Source of the DNA: an uncultured Spirochaetales bacterium
GTDB lineage: Bacteria; Spirochaetota; Spirochaetia; Treponematales; Treponemataceae
Assembly: GCA_946061495.1 (NCBI GenBank)
Contig: CAMGSV010000069.1
Span: 1 to 11,201 of the forward strand
DNA length: 11,201 nt
Direction: 5' to 3'
In this document: positions 1 through 6,159 of the stretch, in pieces
Layout: each line of letters opens with the position of its first letter
Position numbering within the stretch: position 1 is the stretch's first letter
Position numbers and translations under genes: made by a program
Notes under the pieces: model-generated
Told to the model about the DNA's origin: nothing
The model's database searches: none
Seen by the model: only the letters and a program-made list of their open reading frames with translations

Positions 1-88
1 TTTTCTTTTTTGTGCCAATTAATTAATAACTGCCCAATATCATCAATCGGTTTGCCTTTTGAAGTTTTCCAATCTCGTTTTGAATAGT

Positions 89-137
89 ATTCAAAGAATT
101 TTTCAGCATCAACATTCAAAGAATTTTCAGCAACAAA
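89..137. repeat. Imperfect tandem direct repeat, two copies of about 24-25 bp
   Basis: The unit attcaaagaatttttcagca (89-108) recurs at 114-132 with one T fewer, and both copies are followed by a related cat/caacaa tail. It lies inside the minus-strand coding remnant, but the two copies fall in different reading frames (VAENSLN versus DAEKFFE). It is therefore not a protein repeat, and looks like a small duplication or a chance similarity in AT-rich DNA. Confidence 0.6.
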
Positions 138-197
138 GTTTTGAATTTGAGAAAGAGTGGGAGTGCTTTCTTCACTTCTTCCATTCTTTCCATTCTT

Positions 198-225
198 TAT
201 ATATAATAATTTATTATTATATATA
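198..225. repeat. Perfect 13-bp AT-only inverted repeat
   Basis: The arms 198-210 and 213-225 are exactly complementary with a 2-nt centre (TT), and all bases are A or T. The centre lies about 65-75 bp upstream of the predicted start of transcription from the sigma-54 promoter at 262-277. That is near the distance where activators of sigma-54 promoters, or IHF, bind. A cruciform or a simple low-complexity accident is equally possible. No T-tract or GC stem makes it a terminator. Confidence 0.55.
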
Positions 226-261
226 TATTTGTATGGTCATGTTAAGAATTATAAAAAAAGT

Positions 262-277
262 TGGCATGATTATTGCT
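262..277 (+). promoter_or_regulatory. Sigma-54 (RpoN) -24/-12 promoter
   Basis: TGGCATGATTATTGCT matches the consensus TGGCAC/TG-N4-TTGCW at every invariant base. GG is at 263-264 and GC at 275-276, exactly 12 bp apart. The predicted start of transcription is near 287-288, about 25 nt before the TTG start of the sigma factor gene, with its ribosome binding site in between. The inferred consequence is that the downstream sigma factor depends on RpoN and an enhancer-binding activator. Confidence 0.72.
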
Positions 278-299
278 AATCTGATTATGGATAAAGGTT

Positions 300-304
300 G
301 GAGG
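300..304 (+). promoter_or_regulatory. Shine-Dalgarno site that fixes a TTG start
   Basis: GGAGG stands 7 nt before TTG at 312. No ATG lies in a suitable position, so this site decides the non-ATG start of the sigma factor gene. Confidence 0.7.
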
Positions 305-311
305 CTAGGCT

Positions 312-1136
312 TTGGCGCAAGAAAGTATATTGGAAATGTATTTTACGCAGATCAAACGCTACGAACGTCTGTCCCATGACCAAGAGCTGGAGGTTGCCTT
401 AAGGATTAGAAATGGCGATGAGGCTGCCCGTCAGCGGCTGGTGAACGCAAACCTGCGGCTGGTGGTGAGTGTGGCGGAAAAATACGCTAAGGACGAGCAG
501 CTGCTGCTGGATCTCATTCAGGAGGGAAACGTGGGGCTGATGATGGCCGTGGACAAATTCTCCTCCAGCTTCAATGTACATTTTGCCACCTATGCCTATC
601 CCTGGATTACCCAGTACATCCTGCGGTACATCCAATCCAAGCTGCCAGCAATTTACCTGCCCTCAAGGAAGGAGGCGGAGGTTCGTCGCTTGAAGAAATC
701 CCGCTCCTATCTCCAAATGATGCTGGGGCGGGAGCCCTCTGTCGCAGAGCTGGCCATCTATATGGATATGAGTGAGTCCTTGGTGCGGAAGACCTTGTCC
801 TACTGTTATGCCTACTCAAGTCTTCATGCTGAGGTTAAGGGAGAGGAGGGGATTACCTGTGAAGACCTGCTGGTGGACGAGCGTTCCTCCATTGAACAGA
901 CTGGTTTCCGGAATCTGGTGGCAGCCGATGTGCGCCGTATGGTGGAGGAGCTTCCCAAGGCGGAACGGCAGGTTATCTACTACCGGTTCAATTTCGACAA
1001 GGATGCCCCGAAGCTGCGGACCTTCCGTCAGGTGAGCGGCAGGATTGGCTGTTCCGCCGAGACTGCCCGGAAGCTGGAGATGAAGGCCATGCAATCCCTG
1101 CGGCAGCGGGTGGGCCAGGAATCAATGAGCGTATGA
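312..1136 (+). CDS. RNA polymerase sigma-70 family factor (group 2/3 type)
   Basis: This 274-residue protein is a sigma-70 family initiation factor that directs core RNA polymerase to a promoter class. Region 1.2 is near residues 5-40 (LEMYFTQI). Region 2 is at about 42-115, with NANLRLVVSVAEKY, LLDLIQEGNVGLMMAVDKF and the -10 recognition stretch FATYAYPWITQYI. Region 3 follows. Region 4, at about 206-268, contains a helix-turn-helix (FRQVSGRIGCSAETARKLE) that would read the -35 element. It lacks the long region 1.1 of primary sigma factors and has no RpoH box (QRKLFFNLR type), so I do not call it RpoH or RpoD. The TTG start at 312 is chosen because GGAGG at 300-304 lies 7 nt upstream and because region 1.2 needs these residues; the next ATG (336) would cut into it. 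The gene is transcribed alone between a sigma-54 promoter and a terminator. Confidence 0.88.
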   Translation: MAQESILEMYFTQIKRYERLSHDQELEVALRIRNGDEAARQRLVNANLRLVVSVAEKYAKDEQLLLDLIQEGNVGLMMAVDKFSSSFNVHFATYAYPWITQYILRYIQSKLPAIYLPSRKEAEVRRLKKSRSYLQMMLGREPSVAELAIYMDMSESLVRKTLSYCYAYSSLHAEVKGEEGITCEDLLVDERSSIEQTGFRNLVAADVRRMVEELPKAERQVIYYRFNFDKDAPKLRTFRQVSGRIGCSAETARKLEMKAMQSLRQRVGQESMSV

Positions 1137-1198
1137 GCCCTCAGGTGATTGTTTTCCTAATAGACTGGAAAGCAAGCCCCGTGGAAGAGCGTTTTGTC

Positions 1199-1230
1199 AT
1201 CCTGAAGGGACTGCCCTTCGGGATTTTTTT
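1199..1230 (+). terminator. Rho-independent terminator after the sigma factor gene
   Basis: The stem is 1200-1209 (TCCTGAAGGG) paired with 1214-1223 (CCCTTCGGGA), 10 bp with one G-U and a 4-nt loop, followed directly by seven T (1224-1230). It is a clear intrinsic terminator about 63 nt after the stop codon. Confidence 0.92.
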
Positions 1231-1293
1231 AAATAAACCTTAAATCCGTGGCCGCCTGTGGTGTAATGAAATCTTCGAGGGGCGGGACTCCGC

Positions 1294-1299
1294 TATACT
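1294..1299 (+). promoter_or_regulatory. Possible -10 box for the lipocalin gene
   Basis: TATACT matches the -10 consensus at five of six positions and is the same hexamer as the well-formed argG promoter. At 17-18 bp upstream there is only a poor -35 match (ATCTTC), so this is tentative. A TTGACA at 1320-1325 lies nearby but has no -10 partner at the right distance. The rest of 1231-1359 shows nothing else I can support. Confidence 0.3.
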
Positions 1300-1359
1300 T
1301 TGTAGTGGCGGTGCTTGTTTTGACAGAGGCCGCCAAATTCCTTTCAGAAGGTGGTGGCC

Positions 1360-1899
1360 ATGGACGGCAAGAGAAACGTGTTCTTTGGTTTGGCAGGTCT
1401 GCTGGTGGCAGTTCTTGTGATGGTGGGATGTCGTTCCATCCCCAAGGGGGTGTATCCGGTGACGGACTTTGACCTGCAGCGGTACCTGGGAACCTGGCAT
1501 GAGGTGGCACGCTTTGACTTCGCCTTCGAGCGGAACCTGCGGAACGTGACGGCGGAGTACTCCATGAACGAGGACGGCTCCGTGCGGGTGGTGAACCGGG
1601 GCTACAATTACACCAAGGGCAAATGGCAGGAGTCGGAGGGAAGGGCCAGGTTTCAGGGGAGCCCCGACCTGGGAGCCTTAGAGGTGTCCTTCTTCGGGCC
1701 ATTCTACAGCGGCTACAACATCATTGCCTTGGATCCGGACTACCAGTACGCCTTGGTGGCGGGCAAGGATCTGAACTATTTGTGGATTTTGAGCCGTACT
1801 CCCCAGATGCCCTCGGAGGTGCTGACGGAGTACCTGATTCTGGCGGAGTCCCTCGGGTTTGACATCGACAGGCTGGTGTGGTCGGGACAAGGACAGTAG
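1360..1899 (+). CDS. blc: Blc-type lipocalin, probable outer-membrane lipoprotein
   Basis: This 179-residue protein is a bacterial lipocalin of the Blc/apolipoprotein D group, which binds lipids such as lysophospholipids at the outer membrane. Residues 1-24 form a lipoprotein signal peptide: DGKR, a hydrophobic core and MVGC, with the lipidated Cys at 24 (Met at -3 is slightly off consensus). The lipocalin signature YLGTWHEVARFDFAFER starts at residue 42. Further family blocks are NVTAEYS, NRGYN, a FFGPFYSGYNIIALDPDYQYALVAG strand region and YLWILSRTP near the C terminus. ATG 1360 is preferred to GTG 1351 because the AGAAGG site at 1345-1350 has proper spacing only to 1360. It is monocistronic, between the sigma factor terminator and a long stem-loop. 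Envelope-stress control is a usual theme for blc, and the adjacent alternative sigma factor could be involved, but that is inference. It ends in TAG. Confidence 0.9.
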   Translation: MDGKRNVFFGLAGLLVAVLVMVGCRSIPKGVYPVTDFDLQRYLGTWHEVARFDFAFERNLRNVTAEYSMNEDGSVRVVNRGYNYTKGKWQESEGRARFQGSPDLGALEVSFFGPFYSGYNIIALDPDYQYALVAGKDLNYLWILSRTPQMPSEVLTEYLILAESLGFDIDRLVWSGQGQ

Positions 1900-1921
1900 G
1901 CGGTCACCAGGCATCGGGTGA

Positions 1922-1962
1922 GATTCCATGGAGTCGGCACTTGGAGTCGGCTTCATGGAATC
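1922..1962 (+). terminator. Long 17-bp stem-loop after the lipocalin gene, terminator-like
   Basis: Positions 1922-1938 pair with 1946-1962 over 17 consecutive base pairs, three of them G-U, with a 7-nt loop. The outer nine (GATTCCATG/CATGGAATC) are perfect. A run of six T comes only at 1975-1980, 12 nt after the stem, so it is not a textbook intrinsic terminator. It may act as a 3' end stabiliser or a weak terminator. Confidence 0.55.
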
Positions 1963-2034
1963 GTCTTGGGGTCGTTTTTTCGGCTTCAAGGGAGAAAAAC
2001 CTGCGGTGCCCTCAGGGTGTTGGAGCTTTTTGTC

Positions 2035-2050
2035 AGTATTTAAAAATACT
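2035..2050. promoter_or_regulatory. Candidate operator, AGTATT-TAAA-AATACT inverted repeat
   Basis: Two 6-bp arms flank a 4-bp AT centre about 40 bp upstream of the argG -35 box. The size and AT-rich palindromic form resemble an ArgR (ARG) box, but the match to the E. coli half site TGAAT is partial. Regulation by ArgR is therefore only a suggestion. Confidence 0.3.
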
Positions 2051-2091
2051 TGATAAACTTTCAATCCAATAATTTTTCTTTACCCCACTGC

Positions 2092-2120
2092 TTGTATCAA
2101 ATTTACCGGAGTGATATACT
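2092..2120 (+). promoter_or_regulatory. Sigma-70-type promoter of argG
   Basis: TTGTAT (2092-2097) and TATACT (2115-2120) are separated by exactly 17 bp. The predicted start is near 2127, giving a leader of about 30 nt with AAGAGGAA at 2147-2154 just before the ATG at 2159. Confidence 0.7.
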
Positions 2121-2158
2121 GAGGCAGTTTTTTTTCATAAAAATCAAAGAGGAACGAT

Positions 2159-3424
2159 ATGAGCAAAGGTAAGGTTGTTCTTGCATATTCTGGTGGACTT
2201 GACACTACAGTGATTATTCCGTGGCTCAAGGAGAACTACGACTATGATGTCATCGCTGTCTGCGTGGACGTGGGACAGGAGGATGACTGGAAGACGATAA
2301 AGCAGCGGGCCCTGGACACCGGCGCCGCAGCCTGCTATGTGGTGGATGCCCGGGAGGAGTACATCACTGAGTACATCTGGCCTGCGGTGAAGGCCAATGC
2401 TGTCTACGAGGACCGCTATCTGCTGGGAACCTCCACAGCACGGCCCCTCATCGGCAAGATTCTGGTGGAGTACGCCCGCCAGGAGAATGCGGTGGCAATC
2501 TGCCACGGCGCCACGGGAAAGGGCAACGACCAGGTCCGCTTCGAGCTGGCCATCAAGGCCTTTGCCCCCGACCTGCAGGTCATTGCCGCCTGGCGCGACC
2601 CCAAGTGGAACATGGACAGCCGTGAGGCCGAGATCAAGTTCCTGGAGGACCGGGGAATTCCCGTCCCCATGAAGAAGGACCAGTCCTACAGCCGTGACGA
2701 GAACATCTGGCACCTGTCCCACGAGGGCCTGGAGCTGGAGCAGACTGAGAACGAGCCCAACTACAAGCACATGCTGAAGCTCACCACCGTGCCTGAGGAG
2801 GCCCCTGAGGCCGGCGAGTACGTCACCATCGACTTTGAGGCGGGAATCCCCGTGGCCGTCAACGGCAAGAAGATGGGTGCCCTGGAGCTGATGACGGAGC
2901 TGAACAAGATTGGCGGCCGCAACGGTGTGGGGCTGGTGGATATCTGCGAGAACCGCTTTGTGGGCATGAAGAGCCGCGGCGTCTACGAGACTCCCGGAGG
3001 CTCCATCCTGTACTTTGCCCACCAGATGCTGGACCACCTGTGCCTGGACCGGGACACCTACCACTACAAGCAGCTGATTTCCCACCGCATGAGCGAGCTG
3101 ATCTACGACGGCAAGTGGTTCACCACCCTGATGGACTCCCTGATGGCCTTTGTGGACAAAACCCAGGAGAATGTCACTGGTTGGGTGAAGCTCAAGCTGT
3201 ACAAGGGATCCATCCGGGGGGCAGGCTCCTATTCCCCCTACAGCCTCTACAACGAGAGCATTGCCTCCTTCACCACCGGAGAGCTGTACAACCATCAGGA
3301 TGCCCAGGGCTTCATTACCTTGGTGGGCCTGCCCCTGAAGGTGCGGGCTATGATGGAGCAGCAGGTGGGCAGGGGACAGGCCGTCCTGGACAATGCCACT
3401 TTCAAGAAGCGGCCTACAGAGTGA
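2159..3424 (+). CDS. argG: Argininosuccinate synthase
   Basis: ArgG joins citrulline and aspartate with ATP hydrolysis to AMP and pyrophosphate, giving argininosuccinate, the penultimate step of arginine synthesis in the cytosol. The 421-residue protein opens with the N-type ATP pyrophosphatase loop AYSGGLDTT (residues 9-17). The family more often has LDTS, a mild change. The two diagnostic blocks GTSTARPLI and CHGATGKGNDQVRFE follow. Later blocks are SRDENIWHLSHEGLELE, EPNYKH, GMKSRGVYETPGG and YSPYSLYNESIASF. It is slightly longer than the common 395-410 residues. The start is supported by AAGAGGAA upstream and by the family N terminus KVVLAYSGG. It has its own promoter and terminator, so it is probably a single-gene unit. 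No argH lies in the window. The sequence resembles Clostridia/spirochaete ArgG more than the long E. coli form. Confidence 0.97.
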   Translation: MSKGKVVLAYSGGLDTTVIIPWLKENYDYDVIAVCVDVGQEDDWKTIKQRALDTGAAACYVVDAREEYITEYIWPAVKANAVYEDRYLLGTSTARPLIGKILVEYARQENAVAICHGATGKGNDQVRFELAIKAFAPDLQVIAAWRDPKWNMDSREAEIKFLEDRGIPVPMKKDQSYSRDENIWHLSHEGLELEQTENEPNYKHMLKLTTVPEEAPEAGEYVTIDFEAGIPVAVNGKKMGALELMTELNKIGGRNGVGLVDICENRFVGMKSRGVYETPGGSILYFAHQMLDHLCLDRDTYHYKQLISHRMSELIYDGKWFTTLMDSLMAFVDKTQENVTGWVKLKLYKGSIRGAGSYSPYSLYNESIASFTTGELYNHQDAQGFITLVGLPLKVRAMMEQQVGRGQAVLDNATFKKRPTE

Positions 3425-3431
3425 CTTTTGC

Positions 3432-3478
3432 GGGGGAGCTTTGGGCCGCTTTGGCAGCCGGGTTCCCCCTGTTTTTTT
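3432..3478 (+). terminator. Rho-independent terminator after argG
   Basis: GGGGGAG (3432-3438) pairs with TTCCCCC (3463-3469). A smaller GCC/GGC pairing lies inside the loop, and T7 follows at 3472-3478. It starts about 8 nt after the argG stop codon. Confidence 0.8.
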
Positions 3479-3487
3479 ATTCCAATG

Positions 3488-3517
3488 GGGGCTGGATATG
3501 ACCTATTCACCAGCCCC
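3488..3517 (+). promoter_or_regulatory. Hairpin just upstream of the thrA ribosome binding site
   Basis: GGGGCTGG (3488-3495) pairs perfectly with CCAGCCCC (3510-3517) around a 14-nt loop. It ends 7 nt before the GAGAGG (3525-3530) that serves the ATG at 3537, and its loop holds an in-frame ATG (3498). No T-tract follows, so it is not a terminator. It may influence translation initiation of thrA. I see no clear promoter between the argG terminator and thrA, so thrA expression could come from read-through or a weak promoter. Confidence 0.45.
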
Positions 3518-3536
3518 AGATTATCGAGAGGTTTGT

Positions 3537-6050
3537 ATGTTGACCCTAAAGTTTGGCGGCACCTCTATGGGAAGCGCCCGGCGGATTCTTGATTCCACGG
3601 ACATCATGGTTTCCCGTGCTGAAGGTGATCGCATCAGTGTTGTTGTTTCCGCCGTGGCCGGTGTTTCCAACAGGCTGCAGGAGAGCATTGACGGCTGCCT
3701 TGCCGGTGCCCCTGCAGAGCCCTTTGTGGAGCAGCTGCGGAAGGTCCACCAGGATATTTGCCTGGAGATCGCCGCCCAGCTTCCCGCCTTTGTTCCTGCC
3801 ACGGTGATGCAGCGGCTGGAGTTCACCTTTGCCGAATACCATCGCCTGCTGGAGGCGGTGTCTGCCTTTGGGGAGTGCCCCGATTCGGTCCACTGCAGGA
3901 TTATGGGCAGCGGCGAGCTCCTGTGCGTTCCCATTGTTGAGGCGGTGCTGGTGGCCAAGGGGTAGAAGGGGGAGCTTTTGGGCTCCCGGAACTTCATCTT
4001 CACCACTGGAAACCAGAAGGAGGGGGACCTGGACTACGGACGTACCACCCAGGCCTTTGCCCCTTACCGTGACGGGGAGTCCCACCGTCAGGCCCGGATT
4101 CTGTTGTTCCCCGGCTTCATCTGCTCCTGGCGGGCAAAGTTTGCCGACACCAAGTCGGTGCCCGGCCTTTTGGGGCGCAACGGCTCCGACTTCTCCGCCG
4201 CCATTGTGGGCTCCTGCCTGGGGGCCAGGAAGGTGGAGTTCTGGACTGATGTGGACGGCATCTACACCGCCGACCCCCGCATCGTGTCGGATGCCATCCT
4301 GGTGGAGGACATGACCTACGAGGAGGCCATGGAGCTGTCCTTCTTTGGCTCCAAGGTGCTGCACCCCAAGACCCTGGCCCCCCTGGCATCAAAGGGAATC
4401 GAGGCCTGGAGTCTCAACAGCCACAATCCCTCTGCACGGGGAACACGGATTGCCCAGGGGCCCTTCAACGCCACCAATGACGTGGGGCCGGTGCGGGGCA
4501 TCTCCTGCCTCAAGAATACTGCCATGGTCAGTGTCTCCGGCTCCAGCATGAAGGGCAGGAGCGGTATGGCTGCCCGAATATTCGCCGCCGTCAGCCGTGG
4601 CGGGGTGTCCATCCTACTGATTACCCAGTCCAGCTCCGAGTACACCATCACCTTCTGTGTGCGCCAGTCCCAGGCTCATCTGGTGATGGACATCCTCTCG
4701 GCTGAATTCGAGCTGGAGCTGCGGGAGCGGCTGCTGAACGTCATCGAGGTGCAGGAGCATTGTGCCATCGTGTCCATTGTGGGTGACGGCATGAAGGAAA
4801 AGCGGGGGGTGGCCGGCACCTTCTTCAATGCGCTGGCCTCCCAGGACATCAACATCCTTGCCATTGCCCAGGGTTCGTCGGAGCGCTCCATCAGCGTGGT
4901 CATTGCAGGCAGCAACGGGGACACGGCGGTGCGCATTGCCCACCGGTTCTTCTTCAACACGGACCAGACCATCGAGGTCTTTGCCTTCGGCGCGGGAACC
5001 ATCGGCGGCTGCCTGCTGGACCAGATTCGCGACCAGCAGGAGGAGCTGCTTTCCCAGCGCATCGACATTCGGGTCATGGCCATTGCCACCATGGACAAGA
5101 TGCTGGTGGCGCCGCCCGATGTCAGCTCTCCTGGTCTGGACCTGTCCAATTGGCGTGACGAGGTGAGTGCCAAGGGGCAGCCCACCTCCCTGGAAGCCAT
5201 TCTGGAGTATGTGCGGCAGGTGAAGCCCTTGAATCCTGTCTTTGTGGACTGCACCGCCAGCTACGACCTGCCGGAGCGGTATCTCGATATCCTTGAGGCG
5301 GGAATGCACATCGCCACTCCCAACAAGCGGGCCAACTCCATGTCCATGGACTATTACACCAAGCTGCGTCGCACCGCCAACAGGATGCGCCGCCTGTTCC
5401 TCTACGAGACAAACGTAGGTGCGGGGCTTCCCATTATCGATACCCTCCAGAATCTCTTTGCCAGCGGCGACAAGCTGAAGGGCTTTAGCGGCATCATGTC
5501 CGGCTCCCTGTCCTACATCTTCGGACGGTTGGACGAGGGGGCTACCTTCAGCCAGGCGGTGCTGGAGGCCCGGGAGAAGCGCTTCACCGAGCCTGATCCC
5601 CGTGATGACTTGGCAGGCCTTGATGTGGCTCGCAAGGCCCTCATCATTGCCCGTGAGTCGGGGCTGGCGGTGGAGATGGAGGACATTGTGATCCACAAGG
5701 TGTTCCCGGCAGACTTTGACGACTCCGGCACCGTGGACCAGTTCCTGGCCAATCTGCCTAAGGTGGACGATCACTTCTCCAAGCTGATGGAGCGGCTGAA
5801 GGCCGAGGGAAAGGTGCTGCGGATGGCGGCATCCATTCAGGATGGAAAGTGCAGCGTAGGTATGATGGAGGTGGACGCACGCCATCCCCTGTACACGGTG
5901 AAGGGCGGAGAGAACGCCTTTGTGTTCCATACCCAGCGGTACAATCCCATCCCCCTGTCCATTATGGGATACGGAGCGGGAGCCGGGGTGACGGCTGCAG
6001 GTGTCTTTGCGGATATTCTGCGCACCGTCTCCTGGAACCCGGAGGTCTAG
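3537..6050 (+). pseudogene. thrA: Bifunctional aspartokinase / homoserine dehydrogenase with an in-frame TAG
   Basis: ThrA carries out the first (aspartate to aspartyl-phosphate) and third (aspartate semialdehyde to homoserine) steps toward threonine, methionine and isoleucine. With the TAG read through it would be 837 residues (E. coli: 820), colinear with E. coli ThrA. The kinase has KFGGTS at 5-10, GRNGSDFSAA from 213 and TDVDGIYTADPR at 237-248. Two ACT-type segments contain QSSSEY (364-369) and QGSSERSISVV (from 445). The dehydrogenase has its nucleotide loop FGAGTIGG near 484-491, TPNKRAN from 594 and EPDPRDDLAGLDVARK at 685-700. Codon 143 (3963-3965) is TAG, with homology continuing in the same frame on both sides and no indel. 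ATG 3537 is preferred because GAGAGG lies 6 nt upstream; ATG 3498 is an alternative. AAGGGGGAG right after the TAG followed by TTG 3978 could allow a restart. It is a nonsense allele, a split gene or a sequencing error; the rest of the frame looks intact and well conserved. Confidence 0.85.
3963..3965 (+). other. In-frame amber codon inside thrA kinase domain
   Basis: The reading ...VLVAKG-TAG-KGELLGSRNF... keeps frame and family alignment. Four other genes here (lipocalin, thrA itself, ilvN and, by context, normal stops elsewhere) show that TAG is used as an ordinary stop, so genome-wide recoding is not indicated. Confidence 0.9.
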
Positions 6051-6066
6051 GATTTGTTGGAGGTAG

Positions 6067-6126
6067 GCTTCGGAAAGGATTTTGGAAGGAATTCCTTTTT
6101 TAGGAATCGTTTTTCGGAGCTTTTTT
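6067..6126 (+). terminator. Rho-independent terminator after thrA
   Basis: The 5' arm starting GCTTCG (6067) pairs with the 3' arm ending CGGAGC (6120), extended by A-T and G-U pairs. An inner AAGGAATTCCTT palindrome can also fold. T6 follows at 6121-6126. It would separate thrA from the aromatic operon. Confidence 0.75.
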
Positions 6127-6132
6127 AGACAA

Positions 6133-6138
6133 TATAGT
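6133..6138 (+). promoter_or_regulatory. Possible -10 box for the aroF-pheA operon
   Basis: TATAGT lies 27 bp before the ATG at 6160, immediately after the thrA terminator. No good -35 is seen 16-18 bp upstream, where there is only the T-rich terminator arm. GAGGA at 6148-6152 is the ribosome binding site. I see no leader peptide with Phe codons. Confidence 0.35.
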
Positions 6139-6159
6139 ATTTAATTTGAGGAAAAAGAT

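Larger units (their letters stand above)
1..236 (-). pseudogene. C-terminal remnant of a phage/plasmid replication-type (DnaD-like) protein
   Basis: Read on the minus strand, the frame is open from about 236 down to the left edge of the window. From about position 164 it encodes a tail containing FVAENSLNVDAEKFFEYY, then DWKTSKGKP, then a final helix with LLINWHKKEK. From family knowledge, the pattern V-D-x-E-x-F-F-x-Y-Y, about five residues, W-K, and a closing N-W helix is the C-terminal module of many phage and plasmid replication-initiator or DnaD-like proteins. The open stretch upstream (about 165-236) is low complexity (Asn, Lys, Tyr). It contains no ATG, GTG or TTG in frame and is closed by a TGA at about 237-239, so the N-terminal part is missing. 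I infer a truncated gene, possibly also frameshifted: an ATG-started frame one base off begins near 185. The product may run on past the left edge. The AT-rich composition contrasts with the genes that follow. Confidence 0.6.

Noticed and set aside
59..379. Open frame on the + strand starting in the AT-rich left end
   Set aside because: Low-complexity translation rich in Phe, His, Ile and Tyr; it overlaps the minus-strand replication-protein remnant and runs into the sigma factor gene in another frame.
312..1136. Naming the sigma factor RpoH
   Set aside because: The RpoH box after region 2 is absent, and the similarity is general to the sigma-70 family.
1320..1325. TTGACA as the -35 of a lipocalin promoter
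   Set aside because: At 16-18 bp downstream there is no -10-like hexamer, and the position would place the start at or beyond the ATG.
2144..3295. Long antisense open frame opposite argG
   Set aside because: It mirrors codon bias of a GC-rich gene; argG on the + strand has all family motifs and a promoter.
3963..3965. TAG read as pyrrolysine or by a recoded genetic code
   Set aside because: The lipocalin, thrA and ilvN genes all end in TAG at the expected protein ends, so TAG works as a stop here. No pyrrolysine-specific element or methylamine gene context is visible.
4614..5930. Long antisense open frame opposite thrA
   Set aside because: The His- and Gln-rich product without recognisable domains is a typical shadow of the coding strand.
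6051..6159. Phenylalanine attenuator or T-box before the aroF-pheA operon
   Set aside because: No leader peptide with Phe codons and no T-box sequence can be seen; the hairpin is explained as the thrA terminator.
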